NCBI GenBank assembly: GCA_029259655.1
Contig: JAJDET010000004.1
Coordinates: 1 to 62,712, forward strand
Source: Planctomycetota bacterium
GTDB lineage: Bacteria > Planctomycetota > UBA1135 > GCA-002686595
Direction of reading: 5' to 3'
DNA length: 62,712 bases
The notes below the pieces were generated by a model. The model did no database searches and was not told where the DNA came from. It worked only from the letters and a program-made list of their open reading frames with translations. Both the position numbers and the translations under genes were made by a program. Below, in pieces: positions 53,033 to 62,032 of this stretch (positions are counted from its first letter, which is position 1; each line of letters opens with the position of its first letter).

Positions 53033-53479
53033 ATGAGGAATCCGATGCCCGACTTTCGAGACGCAACCGCTCGCGAGGTGATGCACAGCCCCGCTTCCAC
53101 CATCCGGCCGACGGCCTCGCTCCGAGAAGCCGTCCGTCGGATGTACGACGACCTGTCCTGCCTCGTGGTCGACATGGACGACCCCTCCCTGGGGTACGGG
53201 ATCCTGACGCGGAAGGACGTCCTGGCGCTTCTGGCCAACCCGGGCTCGAGCCTGGACGGTCTCACGGTGGCCGACGCCATGACCCATCCGATGGTGACCC
53301 TGCAACCGAACTACTGCATCGGCACCTGCATACAGCTCATGAGGATGGTCGGCGTTCGCCGGGCCGCCGTCGTGGAGGGAACGGAGCTGCTCGGCCTCGT
53401 CAGCTTCACCGACATCTTCCGCGTGGCCGTAGAGTCGGGGGGATACCTCCAGCCCCTGGAAGCCGCCGCCTTCGAATAG
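53033..53479 (+). CDS. Two-CBS-domain protein coupled to the DUF342 gene
   Basis: 148 residues, with an ATG three bases after the DUF342 stop; a second in-frame ATG at 53045 has GAGGA upstream and may be the real start. CBS1 (TAREVMHSPASTIRPTASLREAVRRM, GYGILTRKDVLALL) and CBS2 (TVADAMTHPMVTLQPNYCIGTCIQLMRMVGVRRAAVV, LLGLVSFTDIFRV) make a complete Bateman module. It lacks other domains and so should sense adenine nucleotides and act in trans, perhaps on the DUF342 protein. It shares only the general fold with the CBS protein at 9.7-10.2 kb. Confidence 0.9.
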   Translation: MRNPMPDFRDATAREVMHSPASTIRPTASLREAVRRMYDDLSCLVVDMDDPSLGYGILTRKDVLALLANPGSSLDGLTVADAMTHPMVTLQPNYCIGTCIQLMRMVGVRRAAVVEGTELLGLVSFTDIFRVAVESGGYLQPLEAAAFE

Positions 53480-53522
53480 GAGGACGGGTGTCGCGGGTCG
53501 GGCGCCGTCTACAATCGGGCCG

Positions 53523-54353
53523 ATGCCGAGCGGCGAGAAATCCACGAAGGGCTATGTGCACGGGTTCACGAACGAGGAGCAGGACCGGCTGCGCCGCCAG
53601 GCGCGCTTCCTCGAGCACCGCGTGCACGACCGGCTCCCGTTCTGGAAGTGCCGCCGACTGCTCGAGGTCGGCTGCGGAGTCGGCGCACAGACCGAGATCC
53701 TGCTGCGCCACTTCCCCGACCTGCACGTGACCGGCATCGACCAGTCCGACGCCAACCTCGCGCGAGCGGCGGAGAACCTGCGCGAAGTCGCCTGGGCAGA
53801 AGGTCGCTACGAGCTCTGTGTCGAGGACGCCACGCGGCTCTCGTTCAACGCGGGCTTGTTCGACGGCGCATTCCTCTGCTGGGTGCTCGAGCACGTCGGA
53901 GACCCGCTGCGCGTCCTGTCCGAGGTGCGTCGGGTGCTGCGCCCCGGCTCGCCGATCGTCGCGACCGAGGTCCAGAACGCGGCCTTCTTCCTCGATCCGT
54001 ACAGCCCGCACACGATGGCGTACTGGCTCGCCTTCAACGACCACCAGCTCGAGCTCGGCGGCGACCCGTTCGTCGGCGCCAAGCTCGGGAACCTGCTGCT
54101 CGCCGTCGGGTGCCGCGACGTCACCACCAAGGTCCGCAACATCCACCTCGACAACCGGGCGCCCGGCGAACGCGCCGAGTTCCTCGCGTTCTGGTCCGAG
54201 CTGCTCCTCAGCGGGGCACCGGGACTCCTCGCGGCCGGCAAGGTCGCCGAGGAGACCGTCGAGGGCATGCGAGCGGAGCTGGACCGCGTGGCGCACGATC
54301 CCAACGCGGTGTTCTTCTACTCCTTCATCCAGGCCCGCGCCCGGGTCTGGTAG
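53523..54353 (+). CDS. SAM-dependent methyltransferase (UbiE/MenG-like fold)
   Basis: 276 residues. RRLLEVGCGVGAQTEILLRHFPDLHVTGIDQSDANLARAAENLRE carries motif I and the acidic ribose-binding residue; FDGAFLCWVLEHVGDPLRVLSEVRRVLRPGSPIVATEV is the post-II/III region. It has an N-terminal lid (GYVHGFTNEEQDRLRRQARFLEHRV) typical of small-molecule methyltransferases and a C-terminal helical cap (GERAEFLAFWSELLLSGAPG). The product or substrate is not predictable. It follows the CBS gene by 43 bases, so it may be the third gene of that unit. Confidence 0.88.
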   Translation: MPSGEKSTKGYVHGFTNEEQDRLRRQARFLEHRVHDRLPFWKCRRLLEVGCGVGAQTEILLRHFPDLHVTGIDQSDANLARAAENLREVAWAEGRYELCVEDATRLSFNAGLFDGAFLCWVLEHVGDPLRVLSEVRRVLRPGSPIVATEVQNAAFFLDPYSPHTMAYWLAFNDHQLELGGDPFVGAKLGNLLLAVGCRDVTTKVRNIHLDNRAPGERAEFLAFWSELLLSGAPGLLAAGKVAEETVEGMRAELDRVAHDPNAVFFYSFIQARARVW

Positions 54354-54517
54354 TCCGACCTCCGCTCGGGGGTCCCCGCGTGGTAGGCTGCGCGGCTCGC
54401 ACCTCTCCGAGAAAGTCCTCGGACACCCTCGCGAGCGTCACCGGGACCGTGAAGGTCCTCCCCAAGGCAGCCCGCTGCCTCCCTGTTACTGGGTCCAAAG
54501 GACCCTGCGTGGACCTC

Positions 54518-56251
54518 ATGGAACTCCTGCTCCCGGACTCGCCCGAAACCGTCGTCCCCACCCCGGACGACACGGCCCCGACCCTGGGCTTCGGCGCCCT
54601 CTCCCCCGTCCTGCGCACGGCCCTCGAGGGTCGCGGATTCACCGAGCTGACCGCCGTTCAGCACGCGGTGCTCGAGGCGGAGGTCGAGCACGGCGACCTC
54701 CAGATCTCGTCCCAGACGGGATCGGGCAAGACCGTGGCCCTGGGCTTCGTGCTCGCCGCGGCGCTCTCCGAGTCCACCGAGGGGGCTCCCGGCCCGGAAG
54801 CGCTGATCATCGTTCCGACGCGAGAGCTCGCCAACCAGGTCTGCGACGAGCTCGGCTGGCTCTTCGTCGGGCTCCCGGGCGTTCGCGTGGCCTCGGTCAC
54901 GGGCGGAACGCCGGTGTTCAGGGATCGCCAGGTCCTCGGGCGACGGCCGCGAGTCCTGGTCGGCACACCCGGACGCCTGCTCGACCACCTGCGGAGCGGC
55001 GTGCTCGACCTCGGCGGCGTGCGCGAGCTCGTGCTCGACGAGGCGGATCAGATGCTCGACATGGGCTTCCGGGAGGAGCTCGAGGGAATCCTCGACCTGG
55101 TGCCGACGACGCGCCGGACCCACCTCGTCTCCGCCACGTTCCCCGAGGGCATCCGACAGCTCACCGCTAAGTACCAGCGGGACCCGATCGCGATCGAGGG
55201 CACACGGCTCGGCGTCGCTCACGACGATATCGAGCACGTGGGCCATCTGGTCGATCCCCGCGGGCGTTACGCCGCGCTCGTGAACCTGCTCCTCCTGGCG
55301 GGCAACGAACGGACGCTGGTCTTCGTCGAGCGCCGATCCGACGCGCTCGAAGTCGCCTCCCGTCTCGAAGGGGACGGTTTCGCGGCCATGCCGCTCAGCG
55401 GCGAGCTGGCCCAGAGTCAGCGCGAGCGCACGCTGGCCGCCTTCCGCGGCGGTCGGACCACGGTCCTCGTCGCCACCGACGTGGCCGCGCGCGGTCTGGA
55501 CGTGCCCGACGTGGCGACGGTCATCCACACCGCTCCGCCGATCGACGCTCAGGTCTACACCCACCGCAGCGGACGCACGGGACGCGCGGGCAAGCGCGGC
55601 CAGAGCGTGCTCTTCGCGGCACCGAGCAAGAAACGCAGGGTGGCGAGGCTCCTGTCCGAAGCGGGGGTCAAGCTGCGCTGGCTCTCGATCCCGAGCGAAA
55701 CGGAGGTGCGCGAGACACTCGCCGCGCGCTCCCGCGCGGAGCTCGAGTCGGAGCTCTTGACGGCCCTCGCAGCCGGTCCGTCGGCCGCACACGTCGAACA
55801 TGCCGCCGCGATCCTCGATGGCCGGGACCCGGCCGCCGTCGTCGCGGCGTTGCTCGCGCGCCTGGAGCCCGCTCGGCGCGCGGCGCCGCAGGACGTGCGA
55901 GCGCGTGTGGAATCCCACATGCCCAGCGCACCGCCGCGGCGAACGCAGCGCGAGCGCCCGGAGAGGCCGAGCGCGTCCCCGCGGCGCGACTTCGGTCAGA
56001 CGGTGCGCTTCTTCATCAACTGGGGGTCCAACCAGGGCGCCAATCCCAGTCGCATCCTGGCCGCCGTCTGCCGCCGGGGTCAGGTCAAGGGCTCCAGCAT
56101 CGGCTCGATCGCGATCCATCCGAACGCGAGCACGTTCGACGTCTCGGCCGAGGTGGCAGAGAGCTTCGAGCGACTCGCCGGCCGCCGCGACTCACGCGAC
56201 CCCCGGCAGGTGATTCGCAGAGATCGCGGTATCCGGCCTTCCGCACACTGA
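54518..56251 (+). CDS. DEAD-box RNA helicase with DbpA-like RNA-binding domain
   Basis: 577 residues from the ATG at 54518; GTG at 54509 is possible, and the longer upstream frame overlaps the methyltransferase gene and was rejected. Helicase motifs in order are FTELTAVQHAVLEA (Q motif), SQTGSGKT (I), PTRELANQV (Ia), TPGRLLDHL (Ib), VLDEADQMLDMGF (II), SATFPE (III), DVAARGLDVPDV (V) and HRSGRTGRAGKRG (VI). A basic linker follows, then residues about 490-560 form the DbpA C-terminal fold (VRFFINWGSNQGANPSRILAAVCRRG, IGSIAIHPNASTFDVSAE). The family acts in ribosome assembly or cold-shock RNA unwinding. Confidence 0.95.
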   Translation: MELLLPDSPETVVPTPDDTAPTLGFGALSPVLRTALEGRGFTELTAVQHAVLEAEVEHGDLQISSQTGSGKTVALGFVLAAALSESTEGAPGPEALIIVPTRELANQVCDELGWLFVGLPGVRVASVTGGTPVFRDRQVLGRRPRVLVGTPGRLLDHLRSGVLDLGGVRELVLDEADQMLDMGFREELEGILDLVPTTRRTHLVSATFPEGIRQLTAKYQRDPIAIEGTRLGVAHDDIEHVGHLVDPRGRYAALVNLLLLAGNERTLVFVERRSDALEVASRLEGDGFAAMPLSGELAQSQRERTLAAFRGGRTTVLVATDVAARGLDVPDVATVIHTAPPIDAQVYTHRSGRTGRAGKRGQSVLFAAPSKKRRVARLLSEAGVKLRWLSIPSETEVRETLAARSRAELESELLTALAAGPSAAHVEHAAAILDGRDPAAVVAALLARLEPARRAAPQDVRARVESHMPSAPPRRTQRERPERPSASPRRDFGQTVRFFINWGSNQGANPSRILAAVCRRGQVKGSSIGSIAIHPNASTFDVSAEVAESFERLAGRRDSRDPRQVIRRDRGIRPSAH

Positions 56252-56264
56252 CCGCGGACGCAGC

Positions 56265-58628
56265 TCACTCGAAGCGCCGGCACGGCTCGCAAGTACAGCC
56301 GAGCTCGTAGAACACGAGCTCGGGGGGCGCTTCGGCGGCGCCGGCGACGTACCCGAGGGCCTCGAGATCCCGGAGCGTGGCGGCGTCCGTCCGGCGCTCG
56401 CCCCGCCAGCCGAGGTCTTCGGCGGAAACCAGCCAGTGCACGAGCTCTGCTCGCATCGTGTGCGCGCGCGCGAGCTCCTCGTCCAGGAGGTCGACCTCGC
56501 AGTCAGGGTCGTTCTCGAGGTTGTAGAGCTCGACGGCGTGCTTCACGGACGGGACGAGGCGGGATGTCCCGTGCGCGGCGTGCAGGTTGAGGACGAGGTG
56601 CCAGCCATTGCTGCTGATGGAGGCCGACAGGCCGTGTGCCCCGATGGCGAAGCGCGCACCCTCGGCACGGGTGTCGCCGTCGGCGATGCGCGTCAGGTTC
56701 CGTCCGGGAAAGTCGACGGCGGCGTTGCCCGAGAGGTCGAGCAGCGTGCGCCCAAGGTCGATGTGCTCGACCGGGACCGAGACGCGCTGTCCACCTCGCG
56801 CTCCGGGGTAGACGAGGATCAACGGGACGCGGATCGATTGCGGGTAGAGACCGGCGTGGTTGTAGAAGATCCCGTGCTCGCCGAAGGACTCGCCGTGGTC
56901 CGCCGTGAAGGCGATCACGGCGTCCTTCATCACCGGGGCTTCCAGGAGTCCGCGGAGCTCGGCATCGAGGAAGGAGACCTCGCCGCGGTACATGGCCTCC
57001 GGATAGGCGAGATCCCGGAGCCCGAAGAACTCCTTGTCCTCGAGGATCGGCGGCACTCCCTCGAGGGGCGGCGCGGCGGGATCGAAGGCGTTCCGCTCCG
57101 CCGGATAGTACCGGGCCGCGAACTCGGGCGGCGGATCGTAGGGCGTGTGGGCGTCGAAGACGTGCACCCACAGGAAGGTCGGTACGTCGGGAGACTCCTC
57201 GAGCCAGTCCAGGGCCTCCCGGATCGCGAGCGCACCGTCCCGGGCGTTGCGACGCTCCGGGAAGGACACGCGATCGAACCCCTGCCCCAGGCCGCTGGTG
57301 CGATCCTCCAGGTGCCGCGCGCTGAGGGAGGCGTACGTCGCGAAGCCGGCGCTCTTGAAGGCCTCCGCCAGGGTGGGCGCCGCGTCGGCCAGCCGCTCGT
57401 TGTTCTCGAGGATGCCGATATCGCGCGGATGGACCCCGGTCATCAGCGCGATGTGCGAGGGGTTGGTGACGTTGGTCGAGCTGAATGCGTCGAGGAAGAG
57501 CGTCCCCCGCGCGGCGAGCGCGTCGAGGGTCGGCGTTCGAACGTCGACGCCCGAGCCCGAGACTCCCAGGTAGTCGGCGCGGTGCGTGTCGGACGTGACG
57601 AGGAGAACGTGCCGCGGCGACGCAGCCCGGCGGATCAGCGCGGGCTCGGCCACGACGCACGCGATCGCGCGCGCGCTCTCGAGCGTCCAGGTCACCGTGA
57701 GGGGCGCGTCGCCGAAGGAGTCGAGCGGATAGCGTGCGCGCAGCCAGGTGGACTCGGCTCGGAGCGGCAGGCGGTGAACGACAGCCTCGCCCCCTGCGGG
57801 CTCGAGAGTCACCGCGAGGACCGGGGTCTCCTCCGGTCGACGGAAGTACCCCGGCAGTCCAAAGGTGAAGGCGAGCTCGTGCCCCGTGGGATTCTCGACG
57901 CGCGCTTCGAGGGGCTGCCCGGGGACGAGGCCGACTCCCCTTCGCGCGTCCCCACCCATGCGAACCAGCTCGGCCCCGCTCGATGCGCTCGGCAACAAGG
58001 ACTCGGGCGCTTGCCAGAAGAGATCGAGCCAGTCGATCGTCAGCTCGCCGGCGCGTCCGCGGGTCCGGAGCGTGATCATCTGGATCGGACCCTCGACCGT
58101 CGCGAGCTCGGGACACGCGAAGCGCAGCACCTGCGGGCCCTCGCGCGCCTCGGGGGAGACGAGGACCGTGAAGGGGAGCTCCTGCCGGTTCTGGACGAAC
58201 GCCAGAACGAGCGCGACCGGTTGTCGGACGCTGAGCTGTAGTGCGACACCGTTGAAAGCCCGGGAATCGAAGTCGCCCGGGATCCTCAGCAGCGCTTCAT
58301 CGGCCCCGCGCAGGACCAGCCGCTTCGATTCACCCCCATCGAGAGTGGTGGGCCCAGGTTCGTAAGAAGCGCTGGCCCCGCGTTTGACCCAGGGCGTGTC
58401 CGGTTCCGGGTAGAGCCTGCGGTAGCGGCGAGGCTCACGGTTCTCGGAGCCCTCGCCGACCGCCTGGAGCACGAGCGTTTGCAAACGGCTGCGCACGCCG
58501 CCGCCGTCCAGCCCGGAACCGCAGGACGGGATGAAGACCAGCGCCACCAGGAGCAGGCCGCGGAGCTCCGGCGATGACGCGAACCACCAGGTTCGCCGAG
58601 AGCAGCTCGGGGAAGGAGAAGGCTCCAT
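56265..58628 (-). CDS. Sulfatase-superfamily lipoprotein with a Thr-type nucleophile loop
   Basis: 787 residues from the ATG at 58628, which gives a lipobox (FIPSC, in LVALVFIPSCGSG). The N-terminal 330 residues are a beta-rich domain (LRFACPELATVEGPIQMITLRTRGRAGELTIDWLDLFW), probably for substrate or surface binding. The sulfatase-like domain has VLLVTSDTHRADYLGVSG (metal Asp), STNVTNPSHIALMTGVHP (nucleophile loop with Thr in the Cys/Ser position, near residue 385), and IAFTADHGESFGEHGIFYNH. It lacks the Cys of true sulfatases, so no formylglycine is expected; relatives include phosphodiesterases. Residues at the end (ELGCTCEPCRR) carry a Cys cluster with unknown role. Confidence 0.88.
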   Translation of the reverse strand: MEPSPSPSCSRRTWWFASSPELRGLLLVALVFIPSCGSGLDGGGVRSRLQTLVLQAVGEGSENREPRRYRRLYPEPDTPWVKRGASASYEPGPTTLDGGESKRLVLRGADEALLRIPGDFDSRAFNGVALQLSVRQPVALVLAFVQNRQELPFTVLVSPEAREGPQVLRFACPELATVEGPIQMITLRTRGRAGELTIDWLDLFWQAPESLLPSASSGAELVRMGGDARRGVGLVPGQPLEARVENPTGHELAFTFGLPGYFRRPEETPVLAVTLEPAGGEAVVHRLPLRAESTWLRARYPLDSFGDAPLTVTWTLESARAIACVVAEPALIRRAASPRHVLLVTSDTHRADYLGVSGSGVDVRTPTLDALAARGTLFLDAFSSTNVTNPSHIALMTGVHPRDIGILENNERLADAAPTLAEAFKSAGFATYASLSARHLEDRTSGLGQGFDRVSFPERRNARDGALAIREALDWLEESPDVPTFLWVHVFDAHTPYDPPPEFAARYYPAERNAFDPAAPPLEGVPPILEDKEFFGLRDLAYPEAMYRGEVSFLDAELRGLLEAPVMKDAVIAFTADHGESFGEHGIFYNHAGLYPQSIRVPLILVYPGARGGQRVSVPVEHIDLGRTLLDLSGNAAVDFPGRNLTRIADGDTRAEGARFAIGAHGLSASISSNGWHLVLNLHAAHGTSRLVPSVKHAVELYNLENDPDCEVDLLDEELARAHTMRAELVHWLVSAEDLGWRGERRTDAATLRDLEALGYVAGAAEAPPELVFYELGCTCEPCRRFE

Positions 58629-58782
58629 CGGGGCAAAGAGCTTGCGATCGCCTTCGGGTCCTGACAAGCGGACCGGACCGTCGTGGGCGATCGAAGCGTC
58701 CCGATCGCGGTCCGGCGTCACGCATGAAGCTCCCCCCTCGGTGGAGCTGGCACGGGGGGAAGACGCCCCGCGAGACAGCTCC

Positions 58783-61449
58783 TCAATCCCGGATCTCGAG
58801 CTCCTTCACGGGCCGGATGCCCACGAACGCCAGCTTCGCGTCCGTCGCGTGATACGCCTTGGCGCCGATTCGCGACTGTGATGCACTCGTGTGGAAGCCA
58901 CCTCCGCGGATCGGCGTCCGCACGATCACCCAGCCCTCCTGAAACTTCCCGATCGTCTCGTGTTCGAAGAGACCGGGATTGGCGGTCTCCTTCTCCTCTG
59001 CGTTCAACGTCTTGTTGACGAGCCGCTCGTCGACCTCGAGGCACATCTCCTGCAGATTCCCGTGTACGTGGTGCAGTCCGAACCCGTTGGGGCGCAGCGC
59101 GTCGATCGGAGCTTGCCGGACGTACCCGTCCTCGAATTCCGGCCAATCGGAGGCCGCGGGCCAATCCCCGGCCGTATCGGCAAGGTTGGCCGCCCCGATG
59201 AGCGTCTCGCGAGTCCCTCCCGTCGCCCACGGCGTGGACGTCCCACCTCGCGCCGCGTACTCCCACTGGGCCTCGGTCGGCAATTCCATCCCCCAGCGAG
59301 AGAGCACGCGTCTCGCCTCCACCCACGACACCGACTCGACGGGCAGGACGGGCTTCCCACGGACGCGCACGTAGGAGCGGTAGCTCGGTCGCGAGTTGGT
59401 GGCGAACTGCCACTGCGCCTGCGAGAGCTCGTACTTCGACATGAAGAACGGCGGAAGGGTGACCTCGAGGACAACGCCCTTCTCATCGGCGCGAGGGTCG
59501 TAGTTAGGGGCGCCCGGATTCGCCCCCTGCGAGCCGATCAGGACCGTGCCTCCGGGTAGCAGAACGAAGACGACCCCCGACTCGTTCGTCACGAGGAGTC
59601 GACCGGTATCCGGATCCCGCTTCGAGGTGTTCAGCGATAGCTGGTGGGAGAACTCCCAGAGACCCGAGTCGGGGTCGCGGCCGACGGGGAAGAGCCCGAG
59701 CTGCGGGGTGATCCGGAGCCCGCCGTACATGGGACAGCGCTCCACGTCGGCGATGGACTCGATGGCTTCGGCCCAGGGCCCCGTCCACATCTCCGAGGTC
59801 TCCAGGAACTCGATCCCTTCCGCGAAGGCGATCCGGCGCTCCATCCCCCATCCGTGCACGCGCGAGACGCCCTCGATGAGCCCGCTCGACTCGTCGGTGA
59901 ACGCATCCAGGTCCCGAAGCAGCTCCTCGAGGGTCTCCTGCCACCAGAGTGTCTCCGTGGCCGGCGTCGCTTCGGAGCGAAGTTCGACGAGCCGCCCCGC
60001 ATGCGATTCTCGGCGAGCCAGGAGGTCGTGTGCGTCCTGCATCCACTCACGCATTTCATCGAGTCGCGCGGGAACGACAGGCCAGAGCGCCTCGGCTCGG
60101 GTCTTCAGGTCTCGTAGACGCTTGACGTCCGAGAGGCGCAGGACATCCGCCGCATGCGACTCGGCTATCGAAGCGCTCTCCTTCGCCGCGACAGCGAGGA
60201 GCTCGGCTCGTTCCCATTGGTCGCGCGCGTCGTCAGCCGCCCGGGTCGCGCGCAGAGCCTGCCATCCGGTTCCCGCGAGCCCGATCAAGAGGGCCACGAG
60301 GACGGCCGCAAGAGCGAACAGCAGTTTGCGATTGCGGCGCACGAGCTTCTCGAGCTGATACCGCGTGCTCGCCGGCCGCGCTGCGATCGGTTCGTCGCCC
60401 AGGTGTCGTCTCAGGTCCTCGGCGAACGCCCTCGCCGACGCGTAGCGCCTGGCCGGGTCCTTCTCGAGCGCCTTCTGCGTGATTGTCGTCAGGTCGCCGC
60501 GCAGGCCGGGGTCGCTCTCGCCCAGGGGCCTCGGTTCGGTCTCGACGATGACCTTGACGGCGCGGTGCAGGGGGAGATCCTGCAGCTCGTAGGGAAGCTC
60601 GCCGGCAAGCAGCTCGTACAGGACGATCCCCAGGGCATGCACGTCGCTGCGCTCGTCGACACGCGCCAGCTCGCCCGTGGCCTGCTCCGGGCTCATGTAG
60701 GCCAGGGTTCCGACGAGGTTGCGCCCACCTTCCTCGAAGGTCGTCGCGGCGATGTCGGAGTCGGTCGTTCGTGCGATGCCGAAGTCGAGCACCACGGGCG
60801 ACCCATCCGGCCGGACGAGGATGTTCGCCGGCTTGAGATCTCGGTGGACGACACCGTGAACATGCGCGTGCTCAACGGCCTCGGCGACTCGCGCCAGGAG
60901 CTGGACGCGTTCGCGGATCGGCGTTCGCTCCTCCTCGACGTAGGTATTCAGGGGGCGCCCGTCCACCAGCTCCATGGCGAAGTACGGCTGGGGGCCGACG
61001 TCGGTCTCCGCCGTCCCCGCCTCGTAGATACGTGCGATCCCCGGGTGCTCCAGCCGACCGAGGAGCTCGATCTCATTCCTGAACCGCCGCTCGAGGGTGG
61101 ACGTCGCAACGGTCCCGCCGCGCACCAGCTTGAGCGCGACCCGGCGGCGCGGATGATCCTGCTCCGCCAGATAGACGAGGCCCATCCCTCCCGCCCCGAT
61201 CACCCGGATCGGGCGGAAGTCGCCGATCTTCTCCGGGAGCCGGGCCGGATCTCCGGGGAGGTCGAGGTCGATGGGATCCTCGTAGAACCCGTCGAGCTCC
61301 CCTTCGTACCGTAGGAGCTCTTCGACCTCCTCTCGCAGGGCGGCATCGGCTCCGCAGCGCTCCTGGAGGAAAACCCTGCGTTCGCCTTCGGGTCGATCCA
61401 GGACCTCGTCGAACAGCCGACGGACATCGAGATCGCCGGCGCGCTTCAC
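58783..61449 (-). CDS. Ser/Thr protein kinase fused to a formylglycine-generating-enzyme-type domain
   Basis: 888 residues. The start GTG at 61449 overlaps the sigma-factor stop (GTGA). The first 65 residues are the helical region common before planctomycete-type kinases (LFDEVLDRPEGERRVFLQERCG). The kinase domain has IGAGGMGLVYLAEQ, the catalytic loop HRDLKPANIL (about 202-211), DFGIART and VGTLAYMSPEQATGEL. A membrane helix (LLFALAAVLVALLIGLAGTG, about 376-395) and a helical linker follow, then residues about 625-885 form an FGE/SUMF1-like domain: FFMSKYELSQAQWQFATNSRP, LPTEAQWEYAARGG, GFGLHHVHGNLQEMC, and RGGGFHTSASQSRIGAK. The membrane helix puts the kinase inside and the FGE-like domain outside. 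A ligand-sensing role is inferred. Confidence 0.93.
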   Translation of the reverse strand: MKRAGDLDVRRLFDEVLDRPEGERRVFLQERCGADAALREEVEELLRYEGELDGFYEDPIDLDLPGDPARLPEKIGDFRPIRVIGAGGMGLVYLAEQDHPRRRVALKLVRGGTVATSTLERRFRNEIELLGRLEHPGIARIYEAGTAETDVGPQPYFAMELVDGRPLNTYVEEERTPIRERVQLLARVAEAVEHAHVHGVVHRDLKPANILVRPDGSPVVLDFGIARTTDSDIAATTFEEGGRNLVGTLAYMSPEQATGELARVDERSDVHALGIVLYELLAGELPYELQDLPLHRAVKVIVETEPRPLGESDPGLRGDLTTITQKALEKDPARRYASARAFAEDLRRHLGDEPIAARPASTRYQLEKLVRRNRKLLFALAAVLVALLIGLAGTGWQALRATRAADDARDQWERAELLAVAAKESASIAESHAADVLRLSDVKRLRDLKTRAEALWPVVPARLDEMREWMQDAHDLLARRESHAGRLVELRSEATPATETLWWQETLEELLRDLDAFTDESSGLIEGVSRVHGWGMERRIAFAEGIEFLETSEMWTGPWAEAIESIADVERCPMYGGLRITPQLGLFPVGRDPDSGLWEFSHQLSLNTSKRDPDTGRLLVTNESGVVFVLLPGGTVLIGSQGANPGAPNYDPRADEKGVVLEVTLPPFFMSKYELSQAQWQFATNSRPSYRSYVRVRGKPVLPVESVSWVEARRVLSRWGMELPTEAQWEYAARGGTSTPWATGGTRETLIGAANLADTAGDWPAASDWPEFEDGYVRQAPIDALRPNGFGLHHVHGNLQEMCLEVDERLVNKTLNAEEKETANPGLFEHETIGKFQEGWVIVRTPIRGGGFHTSASQSRIGAKAYHATDAKLAFVGIRPVKELEIRD

Positions 61450-62015
61450 GCCCGCTCCTCCCCCTGAGCGGACGAGTCGGACAGACGCCGGCGGAGCCAC
61501 GACCGCGCAAATCGAAGGTCCCGCTCCACGGTGGACCGAGACAGCCCCAGCGTCCGCGTCATCTCCTCGAAGGAGAGTCCGAGAACGATGCGGAGTCGGA
61601 ACACCTCCGCGCTCCTCTCGTCGACGCCCTCGAGGCCTTCGAGGGCGAGCTTCAGGTCGACGAGATCGGCGTGGTCTACCGCCGGGGATGCCAGGTCGTC
61701 CGGGAGCGGCACGTTGCGCGGTCTCCGCCCGTTGGCCCGGGCGAGGTCGATCATCACGTCGTGCATTACGAGCGCCGCTGCGGCGTAGAAGTGCCGCCGG
61801 CTTCGAGGGGTCGGAACTCCGTCGCGACCGAAGAGGCGCAGGAAGACCTCGCCCACCAGCGCAGTCGTGTGGAGCGCGCTGCCCGGCTTCCAGCGTACGA
61901 GCTCGCGTCGCGCGAGGCCCTTCAGCTCCCTCTCCACGCGCGCGAAGAGCTCGCCCTGTGCCTCGAGATCGCCGCGCCCCGCGGCCTGTAGCAGGTCCGT
62001 GATGTCCCTATCCAC
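61446..62015 (-). CDS. ECF-type RNA polymerase sigma factor
   Basis: 189 residues from the GTG at 62015, the only good start in the frame. Region 2 is ALHTTALVGEVFLRLFGRDGVPTPRSRRHFYAAAALVMHDVMIDLARANGRRPRN, and region 4 is EVFRLRIVLGLSFEEMTRTLGLSRSTVERDLRFARSWLRRRL with the helix-turn-helix. The N-terminus (VDRDITDLLQAAGRGDLEAQGELFARVERELKGLARREL) is that of the ECF-like HTH group (PF07638/TIGR02999 type) paired with Ser/Thr kinases in Planctomycetota and Acidobacteriota. Overlap with the kinase gene shows that they are one unit; the kinase probably regulates the sigma factor's activity or the reverse. Confidence 0.93.
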   Translation of the reverse strand: MDRDITDLLQAAGRGDLEAQGELFARVERELKGLARRELVRWKPGSALHTTALVGEVFLRLFGRDGVPTPRSRRHFYAAAALVMHDVMIDLARANGRRPRNVPLPDDLASPAVDHADLVDLKLALEGLEGVDERSAEVFRLRIVLGLSFEEMTRTLGLSRSTVERDLRFARSWLRRRLSDSSAQGEERA

Positions 62016-62032
62016 TCTGTGTAGGGATGCGC

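Noticed and set aside
53648..54517. The upstream part of the long open frame that contains the DEAD-box helicase
   Set aside because: It overlaps the methyltransferase gene in another frame and is Arg/Pro-rich; the helicase homology begins only after 54518.
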